Shown in pieces: positions 24,826 to 32,530 of a stretch of DNA of 36,039 nucleotides (positions within the stretch are counted from its first letter, which is position 1; each line of letters begins with the position of its first letter). The stretch lies in contig DAISGI010000022.1 in NCBI GenBank assembly GCA_036823195.1, forward strand, positions 1-36,039, in the 5' to 3' direction. The translations under genes and the position numbers were made by a program. This DNA comes from UBA4874 sp002399435. GTDB taxonomy: Bacteria > Bacillota > Clostridia > Caldicoprobacterales > DTU083. Below the pieces are notes generated by a model. The model ran no database searches and was not told the origin of the DNA. It saw nothing but the letters and a program-made list of their open reading frames with translations.

Positions 24826-25293
24826 TCACTCCCCTCCTTTCATGGATTCCTCTCCCGGATCCTTCCGAATATAGGAATATAGGGCCAGCTCATCCATACT
24901 TTTTTGTTCCGCCTGCTGCAGATCAAAATCGTATTTCTCCAGGGCCCGTTCCTTATGCTTTTCGATCGTCTTTCGATCTCTCTGGGCATGAATCAGCTGC
25001 CGGCGTTTCTCTTCCGCTGCCTTTTCCGTCTCCGCCACCAGTTGCCTTTGCATATCCACCTTTTTCTTCAGAAAAAGGATATATTGCCGAAGGCTTTTCC
25101 ATTCATAAACCTTGTGCTTTGTGCAGGAGCACTGGGAAGAAACTGCAGCATCCAGCTTTTCTTCATAATCCTTCAGTATTCTTTTGCGCAGGATCAGTTC
25201 TCTCCCTATCTGTGAGTATTTCTGCTTTTCCTGTTCTTCCACACTTCTGCGATAATGCAGCACACTTTCCATGGAATACCGAAATGCCTTCAT
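24826..25293 (-). CDS. fliJ: Flagellar export protein FliJ
   Basis: A 155-residue, almost entirely helical and highly charged protein, with the N-terminal FRYSMESVLHYRRSVEEQEKQKYSQ typical of FliJ, the stalk-like subunit in the FliI ATPase ring. Coiled coil is likely over most of the length. It starts overlapping fliI by 4 bp (ATGA) and runs into fliK. Assigned from sequence character plus its canonical place between fliI and fliK. Confidence 0.9.
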   Translation of the reverse strand: MKAFRYSMESVLHYRRSVEEQEKQKYSQIGRELILRKRILKDYEEKLDAAVSSQCSCTKHKVYEWKSLRQYILFLKKKVDMQRQLVAETEKAAEEKRRQLIHAQRDRKTIEKHKERALEKYDFDLQQAEQKSMDELALYSYIRKDPGEESMKGGE

Positions 25294-26630
25294 TTCACTT
25301 CACCCGTATCTTTCTTCAGGATTTCCTGCATCCGCTGCAGAGTATCGGCGTATTCCACACTTTCTGTGACATTCTGCATCAAAAAATCATTGATCGGTCC
25401 GTTTAATGCAATGGCACGGTCGATCTGCGGATTGGATCCTTTTGCATACGCACCGATGTTGATCAGATCCTCGGATTTTTCGTAAACAGCCAGTGAATTG
25501 CGAATCTCCCCGGCCATTTGATCCTGATCCGCGGAAGTAATCTCCCTGGCCAGGCGGCTGATGCTTTGCCGTACATCAATCGCCGGAAAATGATTCTGAG
25601 CGGCCAGCTTCCTGGACAAAACAATATGTCCATCCAAAATCCCGCGTACGGCATCCGATATCGGCTCGTTCATATCGTCTCCATCCACCAGCACCGTGTA
25701 AAAAGCGGTAATGGAGCCTCGTTCGGAGGTGCCGGAACGCTCCAGAAGCCTGGGAAGCTCCGCAAAAACGGAGGGGGTATACCCTTTGGTGGCAGGAGGC
25801 TCCCCTATCGCCAGACCCACCTCCCGCTTGGCCATGGCAAACCGGGTCACCGAGTCCATCATCAGCATGACCTTCTTCCCCCGGTCACGAAAATATTCCG
25901 CAATCGTAGTGGCCACATAGGCTCCCTTGATTCGCACCAAAGCGGACTGATCGGATGTGGCGCACACGACAACGGATTTCTTCAGCCCATCTTCTCCCAG
26001 ATCCTTTTCGATGAAATCGCGTACCTCACGCCCTCTTTCCCCAATCAATGCAATGACGTTGACATCTGCCTTGCAGTACCGGCTGATCATACCAAGCAAA
26101 GTGCTTTTGCCCACGCCGCTGCCCGAAAAAATACCGATTCTCTGGCCTTCCCCGCATGTCAAAAGTCCATCGATTGCCCGGATCCCCGTAGGCATAATAT
26201 TGGTAATCCGCTTTCTTTTCAGGGGATTGGGGGGAGTCCGGTCCACAGGGCAGCTCTCCCGGGACAGCGCTATCTCCCCATCCCCTGACATGGGCTTGCC
26301 CAGGCCGTCCAGCACGTTCCCCGGCAGATCCGCTCCTACCGGAATGGTAAGTGCTTTACCGGTTGGTATGACCTTGCATCCCGACCCGACGCCTTTCAGA
26401 TCCCCCAGCGGCATCAGCAGCACCTGCCGGTCCCGGAACCCAACCACCTCTGCCATTACATCCGGGCCTTTCCCCTCCAGCAGAATCCGGCAAACCTCCC
26501 CCACAAAGCCCTTTATTCCCTGCACCATGATAGTCAGACCGATCACCTGGGTCACCTTTCCGGCTGTGGAATAGAAGTTTCCATTCTCAACAAATTGCCT
26601 GCAGCGGTCAAAGTCAAAAGAAAAGTCCAT
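25290..26630 (-). CDS. fliI: Flagellum-specific ATPase FliI
   Basis: A 446-residue F1-beta-like ATPase that energises flagellar protein export. Walker A is GSGVGKST (170-177), Walker B lies in KVMLMMDSVTRFAMA, and VGLAIGEPPATKGYTPSVFAELPRLLERSG is the family signature region. The ATG at 26630 overlaps the fliH stop by one base (TAATG) and has AAGGAAAGGGG just upstream; an in-frame TTG seven codons earlier is the alternative. Confidence 0.97.
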   Translation of the reverse strand: MDFSFDFDRCRQFVENGNFYSTAGKVTQVIGLTIMVQGIKGFVGEVCRILLEGKGPDVMAEVVGFRDRQVLLMPLGDLKGVGSGCKVIPTGKALTIPVGADLPGNVLDGLGKPMSGDGEIALSRESCPVDRTPPNPLKRKRITNIMPTGIRAIDGLLTCGEGQRIGIFSGSGVGKSTLLGMISRYCKADVNVIALIGERGREVRDFIEKDLGEDGLKKSVVVCATSDQSALVRIKGAYVATTIAEYFRDRGKKVMLMMDSVTRFAMAKREVGLAIGEPPATKGYTPSVFAELPRLLERSGTSERGSITAFYTVLVDGDDMNEPISDAVRGILDGHIVLSRKLAAQNHFPAIDVRQSISRLAREITSADQDQMAGEIRNSLAVYEKSEDLINIGAYAKGSNPQIDRAIALNGPINDFLMQNVTESVEYADTLQRMQEILKKDTGEVK

Positions 26631-27406
26631 TACCCCTTTCCTTCTTTCCAATCCCGCAGGGCATTTACAATGTTGTCCAGCTGCCTGTCTATTTCAAGAT
26701 CCATGACCTGATCTTCCGTTTCAATGATACATCCCGGACTCTTCACGGAGGCATCCTCCAAAATGGCAAAATTGGCATTGGGGCATACCTTTTGAAATTG
26801 CCTGACGTTCTCCTCCAACACGGAGACATATTGCGCAGGACACCGGATCAGCACCTGCTTCCTTTCTTCTGCCTGATGCAATGCGTTTTTTACCATTTCC
26901 ACAATGCTCTCCTCCCGGACATCCACACTGTAACGGATCATGCCTTTCGCCATGGAGGCAGCCAGTTGAATAATCTCTTCCCTCGTCCTGGCGATATACT
27001 GCCTGGTTTCACGATGGGCATCGGTCAGCAGGGCTCTTGCCTGTTCCTGCGTTTCCCTGGCATTCCGGGCAGCCTCATCCCAACCGGACTTGTAACCTTC
27101 CTTACGGCCCTTCTGAAATCCGGCCTGATACCCGGTTTCCCCGGCTTGTTTCCGGATGGACTCCGCCTGCTCTTCCGCCCGGCGAATCCGTTCCCCTGCC
27201 TCATGCTCCGCATCACGGAGCTTTTCTTCCATTTTGTCCCGGGCCTGCCTGAGCTTCTCTTCCCATTTGTCGTCATACGCCATAGTCCCATCACATGTTT
27301 CCCGGTCCGCAGTGCGCGTTTCCCTGACCGGGGACAGGGGAATCTCACGGCTGCCCGCCTCCATATTCACCTGATCGCTTTTGATCAGCCTACGGGACAA
27401 TGACAT
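26630..27406 (-). CDS. fliH: Flagellar export ATPase regulator FliH
   Basis: A 258-residue FliH, a regulator that binds FliI. The middle is a long charged coiled coil (DKWEEKLRQARDKMEEKLRD to SIRKQAGETGYQAG) with a glycine-spaced stretch (GYQAGFQKGRKEGYKSGWDEA) typical of FliH, and the C-terminus has the FliI-binding domain (ELVKNALHQ-like MVKNALHQAEERKQVLIRCP). The ATG at 27406 has GAGGTGG 6 bp upstream and overlaps the fliG end by 17 bp; open frame further upstream is fliG-overlapping and not FliH-like. Confidence 0.92.
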   Translation of the reverse strand: MSLSRRLIKSDQVNMEAGSREIPLSPVRETRTADRETCDGTMAYDDKWEEKLRQARDKMEEKLRDAEHEAGERIRRAEEQAESIRKQAGETGYQAGFQKGRKEGYKSGWDEAARNARETQEQARALLTDAHRETRQYIARTREEIIQLAASMAKGMIRYSVDVREESIVEMVKNALHQAEERKQVLIRCPAQYVSVLEENVRQFQKVCPNANFAILEDASVKSPGCIIETEDQVMDLEIDRQLDNIVNALRDWKEGKG

Positions 27407-28403
27407 TTTCGCCACCTCGCGCAATAATAATCTCGTTGGATTCATCCAGCATCCGTATGATCGAAACAATCTTCTGCTGTGCCTCTTCCGCCTCCACCAA
27501 CCGGACCGGGCCCATAAACTCAATATCTTCCCGCAATGTCTGGGCCGCTCTCTTTGACAGGTTCTGATAAATGGCATCAGCCACATCTTCAGAGGAAATC
27601 TTCAGGGCAAGGGCAAGATCCCTGCTGTCCACCTCCCGAAGGATTCTCTGAATGGAAGCGGAATCCAGGGTAATGATATCTTCGAACACAAACATATTGG
27701 ACCGGACCTTTTCTGCCAAATCCGGCTTTTCTTTCTCCAGCTCATTGATGATATTCTTTTCCGTGCCCCGATCCGAGGAATTCAGAATGTCGACCAGAGT
27801 TCCCACGCCGCCTATCGTCTCGTAATCGTTGCCAATAAGGGAGGACAACTTTTTCTCCAATACGGATTCCACCTGCCGGATTACCACCGGAGACGTCCGG
27901 TTCATGGTGGCGATCCGGCTTGCAACATCAGCCTGCAGCTCCTGGGGCAGGCCGGACAGTATGGTGGCCGCCTTATCCGCCTGAAGGTAGCAAAGAATCA
28001 GTGCTATGGTCTGCGGATGCTCCCTGGAGATCGTATGAAACAGCTGCTGGGCATCCGCCTTTCTTGCCATGGCAAAGGGACGGCGCTGCTGCGTAATTTC
28101 AGACACCATATCAATCATTTCCTTCGCTTTCTGGGTTCCCAGGGCCTTGGTAAGAATATTCCTGGCATAATCCAATCCGCCTTCGCTGATATAATCCTGA
28201 GCGAATGTCATATCCAGAAATTCCTTCAGTACCTCATTTCTTTGCTGTGATGTGATCTTCGTCATGTTGGCAATCTCGTAGGTTACTTTTTCAATCATTT
28301 GGTCAGGCAGCCTCTTTATGATGCTGGATGAAATATCCGGCCCAAGAGCTATCATCAGGATCGCAGCTTTCTGAACCCCTATCAACTTTTTTACCTTTGC
28401 CAT
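27390..28403 (-). CDS. fliG: Flagellar motor switch protein FliG
   Basis: A 337-residue C-ring protein joining the MS ring to the stator. The N-terminal FliF-binding part (LIGVQKAAILMIALGPDISSSIIKRLPD), middle EHPQTIALILCYLQADKAATILSGLP motif and C-terminal torque domain (MFVFEDIITLDSASIQRILREVDSRDLALALK) are all intact. The other two switch proteins, FliM and FliN/FliY, are not encoded in the window. It starts immediately after fliF. Confidence 0.97.
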   Translation of the reverse strand: MAKVKKLIGVQKAAILMIALGPDISSSIIKRLPDQMIEKVTYEIANMTKITSQQRNEVLKEFLDMTFAQDYISEGGLDYARNILTKALGTQKAKEMIDMVSEITQQRRPFAMARKADAQQLFHTISREHPQTIALILCYLQADKAATILSGLPQELQADVASRIATMNRTSPVVIRQVESVLEKKLSSLIGNDYETIGGVGTLVDILNSSDRGTEKNIINELEKEKPDLAEKVRSNMFVFEDIITLDSASIQRILREVDSRDLALALKISSEDVADAIYQNLSKRAAQTLREDIEFMGPVRLVEAEEAQQKIVSIIRMLDESNEIIIARGGENVIVP

Positions 28404-30035
28404 CTAACCGTCTTCATCCTCCAGTATCCATGCCCGGACCAAATCCGCCATATCGTCCGGATTCTTTCGGGCATATTCCTTCAAGCTGCGCTCTTCCTTG
28501 CTCTCCTTTGGCTCAATGTTGATCAGTGGCTCTTCCCGCAGAATGTCCTCCACGGGAATCGGCTCGCCTGCCACTTCATCAACTGCTGGCGGTGGTTCGG
28601 TCTCCGGTTCCTGCCTCTTTTTCCTTTTCCTCGCAGCCAGGATCCATCCCGTCAGGACAGCGATAATACAAACCGACAGGGCTCCCAGGGCCACAAGTAG
28701 AATCTTTCTTTGGGAAGCCGCCTGCCTTTGAGATTTTATGTCGGCTTCCTTCCGCCGCCGGGCTTCTTCTTTCTGCGTCTGCTGATCCAGTTCATCCTGC
28801 AGGGAAGTATCAAACGATACTCCTTCCACCTGAATCGTATCTCCGCGGCGTTCATCGTATCCGATGGCAGCCGACACGATATTGCGCATGGCCTGTTGGG
28901 TTTGATCATTCAGCTTGCCGTCGTAGACAACAGACGCGGTGATCCGCCTGACTTCGCCGGGAGCTTTTGTGGTATGGGTTTTGGTTTCCCCGACTTCATT
29001 ATTCGTTGTGGATTCGTAGGAGGTTACACCATTCTGATCCAGGACCTTTGTTACGTTTTCATCAATGTAGTTTTGGGTATTGTTGTCGATTGGGCTGCTG
29101 CCCTGTCCTTCCGCCGACGTTCCGTTCTGATTGATCCGAACCTCCTGACTGCGGATCACTTGCTGAGGATCATAGGAAATCACGGTGCTGTCCTGGGAAT
29201 CAAAATCCAGATCGGTTTTCACGGATACCGCAACCTTGCCGGTTCCAAAGACCTGCTCCAGCAAATTCTTTAAATCCTTATTCAGCTTGTTTTCGAATTG
29301 CTTTTCCAGAGCCATCATCCGCGTGCCGCTCCCTGCAGATGGATAGGAATCCTCTTCATTTAGCACTTCGTCACTGAGCAAATGTGCACTGGAGTCCACC
29401 ACCCGGACATTTTCCTCCGGAAGATTTTTTACTGCACCGGATACCAGCGATATGATTCCCTTGATTTGTTCCGGGGCCAGATCCTTGCCCGGCTTTAAAG
29501 TCAGTATAATGGATGCATTGGCCGGTTTCTGCTCTTTCATGAAAATGGATTCTTCGGATAAAGCCAGATGAATCCGCGCTTTGTCCACTTCCTGCAGGGA
29601 TTGAATGGAGCGCTGCAGCTCCCCCTCCAGCGCCCTTTGATACAGGATCTCCCTGTCTGCGTCTGTCATGGCATAATTTGATTTATCAAACAGTTCAAAA
29701 CCTTCCCCACTGTCCGGCAGGGCTCCATCAATCGCCAGATCCAGGCGAAGCCGATCCACATCGGTCTCCGGCACCAGCAGAGCCGTGCCGTTCTTCGCAA
29801 TTTTGTAGTCTGAGTACTTCCTTTGATCCAGCTTCTCCACCATTTGAGAAGCATCCTTGATATCCAGGTTTGTAAACAGGGGAACATATTCTGCTTTTTT
29901 ATTTCTGCTCAGGTTGTAAACGGAAACTGCGGCGATAAGGGAACACAGCACGATTATGAAACTGGTCTTCTTCGCCTTGCTCCATTTGATCCAGGCGCCT
30001 GATAGCTTATTCCATATTCCGACGATTTTACCCAC
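28404..30035 (-). CDS. fliF: Flagellar MS-ring protein FliF
   Basis: A 543-residue MS-ring protein with two membrane helices (about 23-43 and 444-467). Between them lie the periplasmic ring-building domains (VPLFTNLDIKDASQMVEKLDQ, ALEGELQRSIQSLQEVDKARIHLALSEES). The cytoplasmic C-terminus ARKNPDDMADLVRAWILEDEDG is the FliG-binding peptide. The start is GTG with AGGAG about 10 bp upstream. Length and order fit the family. Confidence 0.96.
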   Translation of the reverse strand: MGKIVGIWNKLSGAWIKWSKAKKTSFIIVLCSLIAAVSVYNLSRNKKAEYVPLFTNLDIKDASQMVEKLDQRKYSDYKIAKNGTALLVPETDVDRLRLDLAIDGALPDSGEGFELFDKSNYAMTDADREILYQRALEGELQRSIQSLQEVDKARIHLALSEESIFMKEQKPANASIILTLKPGKDLAPEQIKGIISLVSGAVKNLPEENVRVVDSSAHLLSDEVLNEEDSYPSAGSGTRMMALEKQFENKLNKDLKNLLEQVFGTGKVAVSVKTDLDFDSQDSTVISYDPQQVIRSQEVRINQNGTSAEGQGSSPIDNNTQNYIDENVTKVLDQNGVTSYESTTNNEVGETKTHTTKAPGEVRRITASVVYDGKLNDQTQQAMRNIVSAAIGYDERRGDTIQVEGVSFDTSLQDELDQQTQKEEARRRKEADIKSQRQAASQRKILLVALGALSVCIIAVLTGWILAARKRKKRQEPETEPPPAVDEVAGEPIPVEDILREEPLINIEPKESKEERSLKEYARKNPDDMADLVRAWILEDEDG

Positions 30036-30153
30036 TCTGCTTAGACTCCTAACACTTTCCTTATTCTACCTTTTATCAAAAGGAACGGAAAAACCGGACT
30101 GCCTGTCTGGCATTCCATGATGTCCACCCTCTGCAGAAATTCGTGCATCTCTG

Positions 30154-30447
30154 CTATAGCTGCATCCGATTTATCTCCTGATAGGATTCTATCAGTTTGT
30201 TTCGTATCTGTACCGTCACTTCCAGTGCAAGCCTTGCTTCCTCCGCAGCCAGCAAAACGGAATGAATATCCTGCGCTTCCCCCGTCGCCAGCTGCCGGCT
30301 TGCTTCATCCGCCTTTATCTGCATATCGTTCACTTTATTCAGCTCCTCCTTCAGGACCGAGCCAAAATCCGCCTTTTCCGTCCTGGCTGGTTTCGCTGTC
30401 CCGGGGGCGGCAACCGAAGGAGCTCCTGCTATCGGATTGATTCCCAT
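30154..30447 (-). CDS. fliE: Flagellar hook-basal body complex protein FliE
   Basis: A 97-residue FliE, which links the MS ring to the rod. The C-terminal segment DIHSVLLAAEEARLALEVTVQIRNKLIESYQEI is characteristic. The ATG at 30447 has GGAGAGGG about 6 bp upstream; the frame opens 13 codons earlier without a better site. It lies between flgC and fliF. Confidence 0.95.
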   Translation of the reverse strand: MGINPIAGAPSVAAPGTAKPARTEKADFGSVLKEELNKVNDMQIKADEASRQLATGEAQDIHSVLLAAEEARLALEVTVQIRNKLIESYQEINRMQL

Positions 30448-30521
30448 ATCTATCCCTCTCCATTTTGAAAATACCGTATCCGGCAAAAAGCCGGGTCGCT
30501 TTATCTGTACGGTATCCGCCT

Positions 30522-30956
30522 TTATCCTCTGCCAATCTCCAGGGCCCTGGCCATCATGCCCTTTGTGGCATTCACTGCGGTGACATTGGCTTCGTAGGCT
30601 CTGGTGGATGCGATCAAATCCACCATCTCATTCAATATATTTACATTCGGCATACTGACATACCCGTTGGCATCCGCATCCGGATGGGTTGGATCGTACA
30701 CACTTTGCAGGGGACTCTCATCCTCCACAACACCCACTGCCTTGATTCCCCTGCTGACGCTCCCGATTTTGCCGGATTCCCTGGACCGTTCCGTCTCCAG
30801 ATTCTCCTGAAAAACTGCGATTTTCCGCCGATAGGGACCGCCCTGTTCGGTACGTGTCGTATTTATATTTGCTATATTGGAAGCAATGGTATCCATCCGC
30901 AGACGTTCCGCTGTCAACCCGCTGGCACTGATCTGCATTGTGTCAAATACCTTCAT
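30522..30956 (-). CDS. flgC: Flagellar proximal rod protein FlgC
   Basis: A 144-residue rod protein with MQISASGLTAERLRMDTIASNIANINTT at the N-terminus and EMVDLIASTRAYEANVTAVNATKGM at the C-terminus. The ATG at 30956 has GGAGGAGG 6 bp upstream and the start lies 3 bp after the flgB stop region, so flgB and flgC are coupled. Confidence 0.95.
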   Translation of the reverse strand: MKVFDTMQISASGLTAERLRMDTIASNIANINTTRTEQGGPYRRKIAVFQENLETERSRESGKIGSVSRGIKAVGVVEDESPLQSVYDPTHPDADANGYVSMPNVNILNEMVDLIASTRAYEANVTAVNATKGMMARALEIGRG

Positions 30957-30958
30957 GA

Positions 30959-31393
30959 TCAACCTCCTCCCCGGATCACATATCGCAGGGTATTTAATTT
31001 TTGATTGGCCTGCTCAACCAAAGCGCTGTACAAAAGCTGATTCGCAGCCATATTCGACATCTCAAGATCAATATCCACATTGTTTTTGTCGTTTCTCATG
31101 GCAGGAGATTTGTCCCTTACCAACCGCGGCTCAACTTCCCGGTCTGCTCCCCTCAGGCTGCCGGAACTGTTCTGTACCGCATTCGGGGATGCCGGCCCGT
31201 CTGACATGGACTTCTTCAGCTCTTCTTCAAAAACCACCCGCTCTGCCTGATAACCAGGTGTGTTAATGTTCGCGATATTGTCGGAAATGGCTTGCTGCCG
31301 CAGCCAGGATGCGTCCAATGCCTTTTTCAGCAATTTGTATGTCGGATCGTCCAGAATCCGGATCAATTCCCCGCCCCCTTTTATGAAATGCAT
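30959..31393 (-). CDS. flgB: Flagellar proximal rod protein FlgB, first gene of the operon
   Basis: A 144-residue FlgB with the family pattern LLKKALDASWLRQQAISDNIANINTPGYQA and C-terminal DIDLEMSNMAANQLLYSALVEQANQKLNTLRYVIRG. The true start may be the ATG at 31393 (AGGATCC upstream) or a TTG at 31363 that follows GGGGGCGGGG and would give LIRILDDP as the N-terminus, closer to the family. It heads the flgB-to-flgG operon of about 22 kb. No clear sigma-A or sigma-28 promoter was found in the 180 bp upstream. Confidence 0.93.
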   Translation of the reverse strand: MHFIKGGGELIRILDDPTYKLLKKALDASWLRQQAISDNIANINTPGYQAERVVFEEELKKSMSDGPASPNAVQNSSGSLRGADREVEPRLVRDKSPAMRNDKNNVDIDLEMSNMAANQLLYSALVEQANQKLNTLRYVIRGGG

Positions 31394-31506
31394 GCAAAGG
31401 ATCCTGTAGAATGGCAGAATATATTGGACTTATTGCCACTCTTTCTTAATTCTTAGATTGTATATTCGACTCATGCTGTTGTATTTCCTCTTTTTCAGAC
31501 AGAAAC

Positions 31507-31535
31507 AAAAAAATCGGACAATGGAACCTCCGACT
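31507..31535 (-). terminator. Intrinsic terminator after fliS
   Basis: On the minus strand TCGGA (31529-31533) pairs with TCCGA (31514-31518) around a 10-base loop, extended by a G-U and an A-T pair, followed by seven Ts (31507-31513). It ends the fliD-fliT-fliS transcript before the flgB leader. The stem is short. Confidence 0.6.
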
Positions 31536-31572
31536 ATTTTGACGAATTCAGGCTGTTTCCTGCCGGAAATCT

Positions 31573-31947
31573 TCAGGCCGGGTCAATCGCTTTCATCCAC
31601 ACATTACGCAGTTCTTCCAGCATGCCATATACCTTTTCCACTTTTTTGCCGTCTTTTTGAATATTTGCATCGATTAATTCCCGGTTCATATACTCATACA
31701 GGCTGTATAACTTCCCCGAAATCTCGCCGGCATCAAAGTTCAGGGTGGACATCAGCTCATTCAGGATGTCCTGTACCCTGACCAGATTGCGATGGGCCTC
31801 TTCCACCTTTTTCTCCTTCATGGCCGCAAGGGCAAATCTTAAATATTTCAGTGCCCCGTCATACAGCATCAACAGCAGCTTGCCCCGGGATGAAGTGCTG
31901 ATCTGATTCTCCTGATAGACTTCATAGCCATTGGAATACCGATCCAT
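31573..31947 (-). CDS. fliS: Flagellin export chaperone FliS
   Basis: A 124-residue FliS with the pattern YSNGYEVYQENQISTSSRGKLLLMLYDGALKYLRFA and the later helix LMSTLNFDAGEISGKLYSLYEYMNRELIDAN. It binds flagellin C-termini to keep the subunits unfolded and soluble until export. The ATG at 31947 has AAAGGGGG 6 bp upstream. Sits last in fliD-fliT-fliS, whose promoter is the sigma-28-type site at 34442-34468. Confidence 0.96.
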   Translation of the reverse strand: MDRYSNGYEVYQENQISTSSRGKLLLMLYDGALKYLRFALAAMKEKKVEEAHRNLVRVQDILNELMSTLNFDAGEISGKLYSLYEYMNRELIDANIQKDGKKVEKVYGMLEELRNVWMKAIDPA

Positions 31948-32010
31948 AGAATTCCCCCTTTTCGTCCTTCCCCTTTTTCGAAATACCGCTGACAACCGGA
32001 AAAGCCGATC

Positions 32011-32052
32011 GTCATACTTTTATTTTACATTGTCATACTTTTATTTTACCCT
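32011..32052. repeat. 21-bp tandem duplication at the end of the FliT-like gene
   Basis: Two units (32011-32031, 32032-32052) share an identical 18-bp core. The right unit contains the gene's last codons and its stop; the left unit lies in the fliT-fliS spacer. Looks like a slippage duplication extending the spacer. Confidence 0.9.
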
Positions 32053-32472
32053 GCTGAGCAGAATGGACTGCCCCTTTGGCCTTCCTCCTGCATAAGCACG
32101 CATGACCTTCTGATTCTTTTGAATCCCCTGAATCACATCCCGGAATTCCTCCATCAAATCCTGCGCCATCCGGAGATTGACGTTATCCAGATCATGGATC
32201 TTTTGATACACTTCCTCCAACCTGCTTTCCAGGACAGATATCCTCTCTGCCTCCGGGCCGCCGGATTGGTCTGACCCTTTCGGGAAAACAGTCCTTTCAC
32301 GGATCCGGTCAATCTTTTTCTGCTTTCGGACCAATGCCCGGATCAGGGCATCCGTGTCCTTTTGCTCCAGAGCCCTCGTCATCTCTCCCGTAATGGTCAG
32401 GATCCCTTCTGCACTCTGCAGGATTTCCTCATACAGCTGCAACCTTTCATGCGGGGATTCCTTTTGATTCAT
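32041..32472 (-). CDS. Predicted FliT/FlgN-like flagellar export chaperone
   Basis: A 143-residue, fully helical, charged protein (RLQLYEEILQSAEGILTITGEM, ALVRKQKKIDRIRER, DLDNVNLRMAQDLMEEFRDVI), consistent with the FliT/FlgN chaperone fold but without a diagnostic motif. Its place between fliD and fliS argues for FliT, the FliD chaperone. The ATG at 32472 has GGAGG 5 bp upstream; an ATG at 32484 has its GGAGG only one base away. Confidence 0.7.
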   Translation of the reverse strand: MNQKESPHERLQLYEEILQSAEGILTITGEMTRALEQKDTDALIRALVRKQKKIDRIRERTVFPKGSDQSGGPEAERISVLESRLEEVYQKIHDLDNVNLRMAQDLMEEFRDVIQGIQKNQKVMRAYAGGRPKGQSILLSRVK

Positions 32473-32530
32473 TGTATCCTCCATTCCTCCAGTCCATCCT
32501 CTGCTGCCTTCCCGGCAGCCTCACGAACGG

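Noticed and set aside
25663..25675. Perfect GCCGATAT on the minus strand inside fliI
   Set aside because: No TAAA 15 bp upstream and it lies in coding sequence.
31394..31460. Sigma-54-like TGGCA before flgB
   Set aside because: The needed TTGC box at -12 is absent.
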